A stretch of DNA of 64,000 bases from DASXUX01 sp036504595 (GTDB lineage: Bacteria > Planctomycetota > SZUA-567 > H5-PLA8), in contig DASXUX010000042.1 in the NCBI GenBank assembly GCA_036504595.1, positions 422,228-486,227 of the forward strand, written 5' to 3'. The notes under the pieces were generated by a model that did not search any database, had not been told where the DNA came from, and saw only the letters and a program-made list of their open reading frames with translations. The position numbers and the translations under genes are program-made. This document shows, one piece after another, positions 1 through 8,359 of the stretch; within the stretch, counting starts at the first letter, position 1; each line of letters opens with the position of its first letter.

Positions 1-3
1 TCT

Positions 4-1683
4 ATGCGCAGAAACAAAACCGTACTCGCGGCGGGGCTCATCGCGCTGCTAACGATGATCGGTCAAGCCAGCGCCGAGGACCATGTGCGCCGGTTGCCCG
101 TAAAGGAATACCTCGACAAAATGAAAGCCGGCTGGGTCGGGCAGATGGTTGGCGTGTCGTGGGGCGCTCCAACCGAATTCAAGTGGCCGGACAAGATCTG
201 CCCCGAGGACAAGATGCCGAAGTGGCACGACGGGCTCGCCAACGAAGCCTTTGGGCAAGATGACCTGTACGTCGAGATGACCTTCCTGCGCTCCATGGAA
301 CAATACGGCCTCGATGTTTCGATCCGCCAGGCCGGGATCGATTTCGCCAACAGCGGCTATCCGCTTTGGTGTGCCAACGACGCCGGGCGCAAGAACCTGC
401 GCAACGGCATCGCGCCGCCAGATTCCAGCCACCCGCAATTCAACAAGTGTCCCAACGACATTGATTATCAAATCGAGGCAGACTTCTCCGGCCTGATCGC
501 GCCGGGTATGCCGAACACGGCCATTGCAATGGGCGAAAAATTCGGCCGGCTGATGAACTACGGCGATGGCATGTACGCCGGACAGTTCATGGGCGGAATG
601 TATTGCGAAGCGTTCTTCGAAAAAGACGTCGTGAAGATCATTCAGGCCGGCCTGAAGTGCATTCCCGCCGAAAGCCAGTATGCCGAGATGGTTCGCGACA
701 TGCTGACGTGGTCGAAAGAAAACGACGACTGGCAGAAGACTTGGCAGCTTTGCCAGGAGAAGTACCGCAAGAATCCGGAGTACCAGAAAGCATCGAATGG
801 CGGCATCGACTGCAAAATCAACGGCGCGTACGTGCTCTTGGGCCTGCTCTATGGAAAAGGCGACTTCGACAACACCATCATCATTTCCTGCCGCGGCGGC
901 CAGGACAGCGACTGCAATCCCTCCAGTTCGGCCGGCGTGCTCTGCACCAGCGTCGGTTTCAGCAAGCTGCCGGAAAAGTACTCGAAAGGCCTGAAGGACA
1001 ACGTGAAGTTCAGCCACACGGCCTACGATTTCCCGGCTCTGCTGGCCGTCTGCGAAAAACTCGCGCGGCAGTCGCTTGAAAAAGCCGGCGGCAAGGTCGA
1101 GAAGGATGCCAACGGCGAGGAAGTCTTCGTCATCCCCGCCGTTGAACCCAAGCCGAGTGCGCTCGAACTGAGCTGGAAGCCCGGCCCGATTGCCGGCAGC
1201 AAATTCACCGAAGAAGAAGCGGCGAAGATCAGCGCGCCCAGTTCGGCAAAAGCCATGGCTCAAGCCGTGGAAAAGAAGTTCCCTGGCTGGGCGATCAAGG
1301 ACTGCGGCTCCGACATGGACCCTGGCTTGCGCGCCGATTTCCGCGGCAAGAAGAACGTCTTGCTCACGCACCCGCTGAACAAATCGACCGGCTGCACGCT
1401 CAGCAAGAAGGTGGAAATTCCCGCCGGCAAGAAGACGACGATCCACGTCGTTGTGTCGCACGATCCGCAGGGCGACTGGGATCTGATCGTGAAAGCCGAC
1501 GGCACCGAACTATTCAAGAAACTGGTTGGCCACAAGACGGTCGCTGAAGACAACTGGCTCGTCGCCGACGTTGACCTGTCTGCAAGCGCGGGCAAGTCGG
1601 TGAATCTCGAACTCGTCAACGCCCCCAACGGCTGGTCGTGGGAAGGCGCGTACTGGGCAGAGATCTCGCTGAAGAACGAGTAA
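4..1683 (+). CDS. secreted ADP-ribosylglycohydrolase-family protein
   Basis: The 559-residue product starts with a cleavable signal peptide (about residues 1-24, ending QASA), so it acts outside the cytoplasm. Residues about 30-360 resemble the ADP-ribosylglycohydrolase (DraG/ARH) fold: GQDDLYVEMTF near residue 84 and GGQDSDCNPSSSAG near residue 300 sit where family members carry their metal-binding acidic motifs. The second motif is usually GGDTDT, so the site is diverged and the substrate may not be ADP-ribose. Residues about 430-559 form a separate beta-rich C-terminal domain of the kind seen on exported enzymes of planctomycetes and related bacteria. The ATG lies 4 bases into the window, so any promoter is outside it. 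A terminator-like hairpin follows. The family assignment is fairly sure; the function is not. Confidence 0.78.
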   Translation: MRRNKTVLAAGLIALLTMIGQASAEDHVRRLPVKEYLDKMKAGWVGQMVGVSWGAPTEFKWPDKICPEDKMPKWHDGLANEAFGQDDLYVEMTFLRSMEQYGLDVSIRQAGIDFANSGYPLWCANDAGRKNLRNGIAPPDSSHPQFNKCPNDIDYQIEADFSGLIAPGMPNTAIAMGEKFGRLMNYGDGMYAGQFMGGMYCEAFFEKDVVKIIQAGLKCIPAESQYAEMVRDMLTWSKENDDWQKTWQLCQEKYRKNPEYQKASNGGIDCKINGAYVLLGLLYGKGDFDNTIIISCRGGQDSDCNPSSSAGVLCTSVGFSKLPEKYSKGLKDNVKFSHTAYDFPALLAVCEKLARQSLEKAGGKVEKDANGEEVFVIPAVEPKPSALELSWKPGPIAGSKFTEEEAAKISAPSSAKAMAQAVEKKFPGWAIKDCGSDMDPGLRADFRGKKNVLLTHPLNKSTGCTLSKKVEIPAGKKTTIHVVVSHDPQGDWDLIVKADGTELFKKLVGHKTVAEDNWLVADVDLSASAGKSVNLELVNAPNGWSWEGAYWAEISLKNE

Positions 1684-1708
1684 GCATATCAAAGATATAT
1701 CGCGGACT

Positions 1709-1742
1709 GCGGTGCGAGCACGTGACCGGCGCACCGCTTTTC
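1709..1742 (+). terminator. intrinsic terminator after the ADP-ribosylglycohydrolase gene
   Basis: A perfect 8-bp stem (GCGGTGCG pairing with CGCACCGC, 13-base loop) is followed directly by TTTT and, after a few bases, a second T run. It lies 26 bp past the stop codon and before the MFS gene, as expected for a rho-independent terminator. Confidence 0.6.
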
Positions 1743-1813
1743 GTGATTTTGCATTTCGATTCGCGGCGTGGCGCGTATGATTTTCTCCCCGGCGGTTCAG
1801 CCGGTGGGAGACC

Positions 1814-3037
1814 ATGCAAAGCACTGAAGTTCAGCCTCAAAGCCCTCTGATTTCCGACACCGAAGTCCACGCACGCCGCAGACGCGGCCTGTTGTTTTTG
1901 GGCATCGCGTGCGCGGCGGTCGGCTGCACCATGGCGCTCCAGCTCGGGCTGAACGCGAATTTCGTCGTCGATGAGATGCACCTCTCCGGTCAGCAGCAAG
2001 GCATCCTCGAAGGTTTTCGCGAAAGCTGCGGCATCCTGGCGCTGGGTGTCCTGGCTCTGATGGCGTGGATGCCCGAACCGATCATCGCCGCGCTGATGCT
2101 GGTGCTGCTGGGCCTCGGCGTCGGATCGTATACCTATGTCGATACCTTCACGTGGCTGATCATCAGCAGCGTCATCTGGAGCCAGGGACTGCACGTCTGG
2201 ATGCCGCTGCCGAACTCGATGACGCTCGCGCTAGCCGAACCCGGCAAGGCCGGCCACCGGCTCGGCCAGATCCAAGCCGCCGGAAACGTGGGATCGGCCG
2301 CGGGGCTGATCGTCGCGCTGGTGCTGACAGGCTCCGGCTTTCATCTTCGCCCCATGTATTTGATCGCCGGCGCGGCGGCGCTGCTCGGGTGCGCGGCATG
2401 CTTTGGCATTCCGCGCCAGATGAAAGCCGAACGTCCGCGCTTGGTGTTCAAACGCAAGTACTCGCTCTACTACCTGCTCTGCTTCCTCGAAGGCTGGCGC
2501 AAACAGATTTGCCTCACCTTCGCCGGCTATCTGCTCGTAAAGAAATACGGCACGCCGCCGCAAACGATGCTGCTGCTCTGGATCGCCATCAATGCGGCCG
2601 GCTGGTTCGTGGCTCCGCGCGTCGGCCGCTGGATTGATCGCGCCGGCGAGAAGCGCACACTCGTTTTTTATTACATTTCCCTGACCGCGTTCTTCGTTTC
2701 GTACGCGCTGATCGAAAGCCGCTATTTTCTGTGGGCCCTGTTCATCGTGGACAATGTCTTCTTCGTCTTCACAATGGCTCTCACCACGTACGTCAATCGC
2801 ATCGCACCGCAGGAAGAACACACCCCCACACTGAGCATGGGCGTGGCGATGAACCATATTGCCGCCGTGACGATGCCACTGGTGGGCGGACTGCTCTGGG
2901 ACCGCTTCGGCTACAAATGGGCGTTCCTGACCGGCGTGATTACGGCCGCACTAAGCATTGTCGTGGCGCAGAAGCTCCCGTCGCGCGAACGGCTCGCGGA
3001 AGCGCCGGCGCTCGCCGCACCGGCCGGGGCGAAGTGA
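1814..3037 (+). CDS. major facilitator superfamily transporter
   Basis: This 407-residue polytopic inner-membrane protein has about 12 hydrophobic helices in two halves separated by a basic central loop (around residues 205-220), the usual MFS layout and length. The first helix begins near residue 23 (RRGLLFLGIACAAVGCTMAL). Charged loops such as RVGRWIDRAGEKR near residue 275 match the MFS loop 8-9 signature region. The substrate cannot be read from the sequence. It follows the ADP-ribosylglycohydrolase gene after a likely terminator and converges with the outer-membrane protein gene only 7 bp away. Confidence 0.85.
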   Translation: MQSTEVQPQSPLISDTEVHARRRRGLLFLGIACAAVGCTMALQLGLNANFVVDEMHLSGQQQGILEGFRESCGILALGVLALMAWMPEPIIAALMLVLLGLGVGSYTYVDTFTWLIISSVIWSQGLHVWMPLPNSMTLALAEPGKAGHRLGQIQAAGNVGSAAGLIVALVLTGSGFHLRPMYLIAGAAALLGCAACFGIPRQMKAERPRLVFKRKYSLYYLLCFLEGWRKQICLTFAGYLLVKKYGTPPQTMLLLWIAINAAGWFVAPRVGRWIDRAGEKRTLVFYYISLTAFFVSYALIESRYFLWALFIVDNVFFVFTMALTTYVNRIAPQEEHTPTLSMGVAMNHIAAVTMPLVGGLLWDRFGYKWAFLTGVITAALSIVVAQKLPSRERLAEAPALAAPAGAK

Positions 3038-3044
3038 AGCACCA

Positions 3045-3935
3045 TCACCACGAAAGCTGGATGCTGAGTTGCCCTCGCGTGACTTGGTCCTGATTGCGGC
3101 CCGTGAGCGCCTGCTGCACGCCGGCCATAATTCGCAGCCCTTGGTTCAGCGGCATAACCAACCCGGCCGTCGCAGCCAGCACCTCTGCTCCGCTTCCGCG
3201 CCGCACCGTGATGTTTCGATAGTTCAGTTCAACCTCCGGCTGCAGCCATTTCAGCACCTGAAAACCTGTTGCCAGGTTTGCGGTCAGCGCGCCGCGCGGA
3301 TCGGTTCTGCGCGCGTTGATCGGCTGTGAGTAGCCCATTTCCGCGTTGGTGGTCCAACGGCCCCAATCTTTGGTGGCGACCAGCTCCTGCTCGACGCTCC
3401 AGAAGCCCTGCCCGCTTCCGAGCTCGCGAGAACGGCTGCGCGAGCCCGTCGGCGCGGTCGCCCCAGCGACGTAAGCGACCTCCAAGCCAAGCGCCTCGCG
3501 ATTCAGAAAACGGTAGCGAGCGTTAAGCGCCGTGTCGCCAATGTTGTTTCCGCTCTCCGGACCGCGGACGCCGGGTTTGAATTCGAATCGGTTGTCGTGG
3601 ACGTCATGATAGTCCGCGTGCAGCCGCAGGTCGAGATCTGGAACAACACCGACCGTGAAAAGGACAGCGGGCAGATGCGTGGCCGCCGTTCCACGCCGCC
3701 GCGTGCCACGTGAATTGTCAAAGGCGCGATTGGCGATCGAGAAGGCATACAGAAACTCGAGCTGTACATGTTGCGGGCCGATGACGGACGGATCGTCGGT
3801 GTTGAGTTTTCCGTGCTCTGGGCCGACCTCGTCGTTCGATTCCCGCTTCGTTGTCGGCGGGTTGTTGCCGTCCTCGCCAGCGGCAACCGCCGCCCACAAC
3901 ACCAGCGGAAGAAGGTATGCAACGCGATTGGCCAT
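3045..3935 (-). CDS. outer-membrane beta-barrel protein (MetA-like/transporter family)
   Basis: The 296-residue product has an N-terminal signal peptide (MANRVAYLLPLVLWAAVAAG) followed by amphipathic strands rich in alternating aromatic residues. The chain ends in LSIQLSW; a terminal aromatic residue is the usual outer-membrane barrel insertion signal. The pattern fits the family named after the MetA pathway of phenol degradation (PF13557), a group of porin-like proteins of unclear substrate. The mature N-terminus (about residues 22-45) is polar and low in complexity. It is convergent with the MFS gene. It supports a Gram-negative envelope for this organism. Confidence 0.65.
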   Translation of the reverse strand: MANRVAYLLPLVLWAAVAAGEDGNNPPTTKRESNDEVGPEHGKLNTDDPSVIGPQHVQLEFLYAFSIANRAFDNSRGTRRRGTAATHLPAVLFTVGVVPDLDLRLHADYHDVHDNRFEFKPGVRGPESGNNIGDTALNARYRFLNREALGLEVAYVAGATAPTGSRSRSRELGSGQGFWSVEQELVATKDWGRWTTNAEMGYSQPINARRTDPRGALTANLATGFQVLKWLQPEVELNYRNITVRRGSGAEVLAATAGLVMPLNQGLRIMAGVQQALTGRNQDQVTRGQLSIQLSW

Positions 3936-4077
3936 AGGATGAACTTCGCCCTATTCTCCTGCACAGTGGCTGTTTCAACATGAAATTGAGAGTGCCCTGA
4001 AGACCGCGAAGGAGCAGCAGAAAGAGCAAAAACTTTGTGCGCTCTGCGTCCCTCGCGTCTCAGCGTTGAAATAAGCG

Positions 4078-4941
4078 CTACACGTCGCAGATCCGGAACG
4101 CCTGCTCCAGCGACTTCAGCGGATCGCGCTTGGGGACGAATTCCTGGCCGACGAAACCTTTGTAGCCGGTTTCCACAATCGCCTTCATCACCGCCGGATA
4201 ATTAATCTCCTGCGTCTCGTCGATCTCCGCTCGGCCCGGCACACCGCCGGTGTGGAAATGGCCGAGGTATTCGATGTTCGCCTTGATCGTCGCGATCAGG
4301 TCGCCTTCCATAATCTGCATGTGATAGATGTCGTATAGAAGTTTCATGCGGGGAGAGCCGATCTTCTTGCACACGTCCACGCCCCACGCGGTGTGATCGG
4401 CCATGTAATCTTTGTGGTTCACCTTGCTGTTGAGCAGTTCCAGGCACAGCGTCACTTTCTTCTGCTCGGCGTAGCCGGCCACACGCTTGAGCCCCAGCAC
4501 GCAGTTCGCGGCGCCTTCTTCGTCGGACATTCCCTTGCGATTGCCGGACATGACGATCAGGTTCGGCAATTCGTTTTCAGCGGCGCAGTCGATGCCTTCC
4601 TTCACGCTCTGCTCAAGCTTGTCGTGGTTTTCTTTGCGGTTGAACGCATCGGAAATCGAGCCGCCGCCCGAACTCAACATTGCGCACGTCAGGCCGTGTT
4701 TCTTCACGGTCGGGATGTCCTTCGGTCCAAGCAACTCGATCGACTTGTAGCCGATCTTCTTGGCCGCTACACACAGTTCTTCGAGCGACATTTTGTAGCA
4801 CCACTTGCTGACCGATTGGTTGATGTTGCCCTTGATCTTGTACTCGCCCTCCTCCGCAGACGCGCGCCCCAGCGCCAACGCGCCAAGCCCCGCACCGGCT
4901 GCCACGAGCGCCGTCCTGCGGCTCAACCCTTGATTCTTCAT
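4078..4941 (-). CDS. exported TIM-barrel protein, hydroxypyruvate isomerase-like
   Basis: The 287-residue protein starts with a twin-arginine leader (SRRTALVAAGAGLGALALGRASA), so it is probably exported folded by the Tat system. The rest is an AP-endonuclease-2/xylose-isomerase-like TIM barrel. Conserved acidic and histidine positions of hydroxypyruvate isomerase-like enzymes are visible in LCLELLN, YDIYHMQIMEGD, GHFHTGGVPGR and GFVGQEFVP. These residues bind the divalent metal in the family. Secreted members of this group are numerous in planctomycetes and Verrucomicrobia. The physiological sugar is unknown. Confidence 0.78.
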   Translation of the reverse strand: MKNQGLSRRTALVAAGAGLGALALGRASAEEGEYKIKGNINQSVSKWCYKMSLEELCVAAKKIGYKSIELLGPKDIPTVKKHGLTCAMLSSGGGSISDAFNRKENHDKLEQSVKEGIDCAAENELPNLIVMSGNRKGMSDEEGAANCVLGLKRVAGYAEQKKVTLCLELLNSKVNHKDYMADHTAWGVDVCKKIGSPRMKLLYDIYHMQIMEGDLIATIKANIEYLGHFHTGGVPGRAEIDETQEINYPAVMKAIVETGYKGFVGQEFVPKRDPLKSLEQAFRICDV

Positions 4942-5026
4942 GTGGTTCCCCTCCGTTTCAAAATTGAGTACACGAGTCTATTTCGGACCGCGGATTATCC
5001 AGTGCGGATTTTGCCGCCACTGGTGC

Positions 5027-5130
5027 CACTGGCACGCGCCCGCGTCTTTCTGCGGGCGCTTGCCAGTGCGATGTGCCGCAGCGCGTTCGCACTGGCTAAG
5101 CCGGCCAAACAGCGGCCGGCTGAGCCAGTG
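5027..5130. repeat. two adjacent long hairpin (REP-like) elements
   Basis: Between the TIM-barrel and radical SAM genes are two consecutive imperfect palindromes. The first spans 5027-5068: CACTGGCACGCGCCCGC pairs with GCGGGCGCTTGCCAGTG with one mismatch. The second spans 5090-5130: CACTGGCTAAGCCGGCC pairs with GGCCGGCTGAGCCAGTG with one mismatch. Both end in the same CACTGG/CCAGTG motif, so they look like copies of one repeat family whose cores have diverged. They may also act as terminators or mRNA stabilisers for the upstream minus-strand gene. Confidence 0.7.
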
Positions 5131-5137
5131 GCACCAA

Positions 5138-6226
5138 TCAGACGAACGCCTTGAGCCTTACCGGCTGCCGCCGCGCGCCCCAGTCTCCAGGCTTTTCCAG
5201 AAACACGCCAGGACAAACCGCATCGCAGAAGCGGCAGCGGCCATCCGGCTTGAGATTCCATTCCGAAATCTCCCACGAATTCCGCCCGATCACCACCTGC
5301 CCGCACTTCGAACAGTAGGTGCTGCCGCCTTCCAGATCGTCCACGTTCCCTGTGTACACGTAATGCAAACCGTTCTTGCGCGCGATTTCGCGCGCCCGCG
5401 TGAGCGTCCGCGCAGGCGTGATGGGCTTATCGAGCATCTTCCAGTCCGGATGAAATGCCGTGAAATGCAGCGGCACGTCCGGTCCCAGGTGCTCCAGAAT
5501 CCAGTGCGTCTCTTCCTCGATCTCTTTGTCTGAATCGTTCTCGCCGGTAATGAGCAGCGTCGTGATTTCCAGCCAGACTTTGGTCTCTTTCCTGATGTAC
5601 TCCAACGTTTCGAGCACCGGCTGCAAATGCGCGCCGCAAATCTGCCAGTAGAAGCGCTCCGTGAAAGCCTTCAGATCGACATTGGCGGCGTCCATGTGTC
5701 GGTAGAATTCCACGCGCGGCTCGGGGTTGACTTCCCCCGCCGTCTTCGCCACTGAGTTAATTCCCAGCGCTTTGCAGGCTTGCGCCACGTCGATGGCGTA
5801 CTCGTGAAAAATGACGGGATCGTTGTACGTGAATGCTACGCTCGGACAATGACTGGCCTTCGCCGAACGCGCGACGAGCTGCGGCGAGGCTTCGTCGGCG
5901 AGCTTGTCCATCTCGCGCGATTTGCTGATGTCCCAGTTCTGGCAAAACTTGCACGCCAAGTTGCATCCGGCGGTGCCGAAGGAAAGAATCGGACTGCCTG
6001 GCAAAAAATGATTCAGCGGCTTTTTTTCGATAGGATCGATGCAGAAGCCGCTCGAATGTCCGTAGCTGGTCAGCACGATCTGATCGTTCTGCCTCGCTCG
6101 GACAAAACACAACCCCTGCTGTCCCTCGTGCAACTTGCAGAACCGCGGACACAGGTCGCACTGCACGCGGCCATCATCAAGTTTGTGCCAGTATTTTGTC
6201 GGAGCGATGTGATTAACGATAGCCAT
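5138..6226 (-). CDS. amrS: AmmeMemoRadiSam system radical SAM enzyme
   Basis: The 362-residue protein carries the radical SAM cluster motif CNLACKFC (Cys88, Cys92, Cys95) followed by QNWDISK, as in AmrS/PflA-like enzymes. An N-terminal cysteine set (CDLCPRFC, residues 23-30) and a C-terminal zinc-ribbon-like set (CSKCGQ...CRFCDAVCPG) flank the barrel; both are usual in the AmmeMemoRadiSam radical SAM subfamily. The family is defined by co-occurrence with AMMECR1 and Memo proteins, but neither partner is in this window, so the pathway and substrate remain unknown. The gene stands alone on the minus strand behind the paired hairpins. Confidence 0.88.
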   Translation of the reverse strand: MAIVNHIAPTKYWHKLDDGRVQCDLCPRFCKLHEGQQGLCFVRARQNDQIVLTSYGHSSGFCIDPIEKKPLNHFLPGSPILSFGTAGCNLACKFCQNWDISKSREMDKLADEASPQLVARSAKASHCPSVAFTYNDPVIFHEYAIDVAQACKALGINSVAKTAGEVNPEPRVEFYRHMDAANVDLKAFTERFYWQICGAHLQPVLETLEYIRKETKVWLEITTLLITGENDSDKEIEEETHWILEHLGPDVPLHFTAFHPDWKMLDKPITPARTLTRAREIARKNGLHYVYTGNVDDLEGGSTYCSKCGQVVIGRNSWEISEWNLKPDGRCRFCDAVCPGVFLEKPGDWGARRQPVRLKAFV

Positions 6227-6392
6227 ACGGTACCTCTCATCCTGACAGCTATTATTCTAACGTAAGTCATGCCGTCGAACAGGACTTCTTCAGCGCCGTA
6301 TTGGCGCTGGACCGTTCAACCGGAGTACGTTGCGGGAATTCAGCCCAGCGTTATCATGCTCTCTTCCGGAAGGAAGAAGGGGGAGCAGTGCC

Positions 6393-6860
6393 ATGGCACG
6401 TGTGACGTACTCCGCGGAGACGAAAACAGGTATTCTGGAGGCCACCCGGCAGGCGCGCGAAGCCGGAAAGCCTTGGGCTGAGGCGCTGGATGCCGCCAAG
6501 GCTGCCGGGTACAGCGGCAACATCAAGAGTCTGTACCAACTCATGCTGCGCGATGAAGTCAAGAACGCGCCCGAGCCACTGGTTACCTCCCAGACGCCAA
6601 GCATTTCCACGGTCGCTTCGGCGCTCGAAAAAGAAGTGGTTTCCCGCGTCACGTCGGCCCTCAAGCAGGCGAGCGCATACGAGTACAAAGCGGTGACCCT
6701 CACCACTCAGGAATCTCCTGACGCGCAACTCAACAGCCTGGGCATCGAGGGCTGGCGCCTCGTTGCGACCGTGCCGGTCAGCACCGTGCTGCTCGAAGAT
6801 GGCGCGCAAGTGACGCGCATTCAATACGTCTTCCGCCGCGAAACCTCACTCGTGAAATAG
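6393..6860 (+). CDS. DUF4177-like protein with N-terminal helical domain
   Basis: I place the start at the ATG at 6393, giving 155 residues, because a purine-rich AAGGGGGAG lies just upstream; a longer reading from 6330 has no such site. The N-terminal half is charged and helical (ATRQAREAGKPWAEALDAAK), resembling a small DNA-binding-like helical domain. The C-terminal part (about residues 95-150: YEYKAV, LNSLGIEGWRLVATVP, QYVFRR) matches the small DUF4177 fold. Function unknown. It lies between the divergent amrS gene and the fucosidase gene, 46 bp before the latter, so cotranscription is possible. Confidence 0.6.
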   Translation: MARVTYSAETKTGILEATRQAREAGKPWAEALDAAKAAGYSGNIKSLYQLMLRDEVKNAPEPLVTSQTPSISTVASALEKEVVSRVTSALKQASAYEYKAVTLTTQESPDAQLNSLGIEGWRLVATVPVSTVLLEDGAQVTRIQYVFRRETSLVK

Positions 6861-6906
6861 TGCCACATCGATAACATGAGCCGCAAATCTGATCTGGAGA
6901 CGGCCC

Positions 6907-8340
6907 ATGCTTTACGTTGCGCTCGCACTCACCCTCGCGTTGCTTTGCTCGACCAGTTTTGCTGCCGCGCCTGAACCGTTGCCGCCCGTTCCCACGCGCC
7001 AGCAAGTGGATTGGCAGCGCGGCGAACTGACGATGTTCATCCACTTCGGCGTGAACACCTTCACCGACCGCGAATGGGGCGAAGGCTCCGAAGACGAAAA
7101 AATCTTCAATCCAGCAAAGCTCGACTGCCGCCAATGGGCTCGCGCAGCAAAGGACGGCGGCTTCCGCATTGTTATTCTCACCGCCAAACACCACGATGGC
7201 TTCTGTCTGTGGCCGAGCCGCCACACGGAGCATTCCGTCAAGAACAGCCCGTGGCGCGATGGGAAAGGCGACGTGGTGCGCGAGTTCGTCGAGGCCTGCC
7301 GCGCCGAAGGCATGAAGCCTGGCCTTTACCTCTCGCCATGGGATCGCCACGAAAAATGTTACGGCGATTCGCCAAGATACAACGAATTCTACCGCAACCA
7401 ACTGACCGAACTACTCACCCACTATGGCCCGATTGCCGAAGTCTGGTTCGATGGCGCATGCGGCGAAGGCCCCAACGGCAAAAAGCAGGAATACGATTGG
7501 CCCGCCGTGCACGCGCTTGTCCGCAAGCTCCAGCCCGATGCCGTCATGTTCTCCGACGCGGGCCCGGACATTCGCTGGATCGGCAACGAAAAGGGCATCG
7601 CCGGCGATCCCTGCTGGTCCACGGTCGATCCGGCAAAGGTCCGCTTTCCCGGCGTCTCCGGTCCTGGAATTACCGAGGCGCTCCAGCATGGAGACATGGG
7701 CGGCAGCGTGTGGCGCCCCGGCGAAGCCGACGTCTCCATCCGCCCCGGCTGGTTCTGGCACGCGAAAGAAGACACACAGGTCCGCTCTGTCGAGAACCTC
7801 ATCGACCTTTACTTCCAATCGGTCGGGCGGAACAGTCTGCTGCTGTTGAACGTCCCTCCCAACCGCGACGGCCTTCTGGCGGACGCCGATGTTCAACGTC
7901 TTGCCGACTTCCGAGCCGCGCGCGAAGCGCTCTTCAACACCAATCTTGCCGCCGGCAAGAAAGCCACCGCCAGCAACGTGCGCGCCAACGATGCTACTTG
8001 TGCCGCAGATCGTGCTACGGACGGAAACCTCGACACCGCTTGGGCGACGGACGATGGCGTCACCACCGGATGGCTGGAAGTCGATCTCGGCGCACCCACC
8101 GGTTTCGAAGTCGCCCGCATCCGCGAAGACATCCGCCTGGGCCAGCGCGTCTCCGCATTTCACCTTGAGTACTTCGATGCCGGAAACTGGAAGCCCATCG
8201 TCTCGGGCACCACGATCGGTTGTCAAAAACTCGAACGCTTTCCCGCTATCACCGCCCAGCGCGTGCGCCTGGTCATCGACAAGGCGCTCGCGTGCCCGGT
8301 CATTTCGGAGTTCGCACTCTTCTCACCGCAGAGACGCTGA
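6907..8340 (+). CDS. secreted alpha-L-fucosidase (GH29) with discoidin domain
   Basis: The 477-residue protein has a signal peptide (about residues 1-21, ending SFAAA). A GH29 barrel covers residues about 28-340: HFGVNTFTDREWG, LTAKHHDGFCLWPS and EVWFDGACGE are family signatures, and the Asp of WFDG is the expected catalytic nucleophile. Residues about 345-477 form an F5/8-type C (discoidin) carbohydrate-binding domain (ATASNVRAN...GNLDTAWATDDG). It would release alpha-fucose from external polysaccharide or glycoprotein glycans. The compact catalytic region and lack of a clear acid/base assignment leave substrate range open. The gene converges on the PilT-like pair. Confidence 0.88.
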   Translation: MLYVALALTLALLCSTSFAAAPEPLPPVPTRQQVDWQRGELTMFIHFGVNTFTDREWGEGSEDEKIFNPAKLDCRQWARAAKDGGFRIVILTAKHHDGFCLWPSRHTEHSVKNSPWRDGKGDVVREFVEACRAEGMKPGLYLSPWDRHEKCYGDSPRYNEFYRNQLTELLTHYGPIAEVWFDGACGEGPNGKKQEYDWPAVHALVRKLQPDAVMFSDAGPDIRWIGNEKGIAGDPCWSTVDPAKVRFPGVSGPGITEALQHGDMGGSVWRPGEADVSIRPGWFWHAKEDTQVRSVENLIDLYFQSVGRNSLLLLNVPPNRDGLLADADVQRLADFRAAREALFNTNLAAGKKATASNVRANDATCAADRATDGNLDTAWATDDGVTTGWLEVDLGAPTGFEVARIREDIRLGQRVSAFHLEYFDAGNWKPIVSGTTIGCQKLERFPAITAQRVRLVIDKALACPVISEFALFSPQRR

Positions 8341-8359
8341 CCCGCAATCCGCAACTGGA

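Noticed and set aside
49..1461. A 470-codon open frame antisense to the ADP-ribosylglycohydrolase gene
   Set aside because: It is a shadow frame of a GC-rich gene; its composition is Ala/Arg/His-rich without any domain, and the plus-strand frame has a signal peptide and family motifs.
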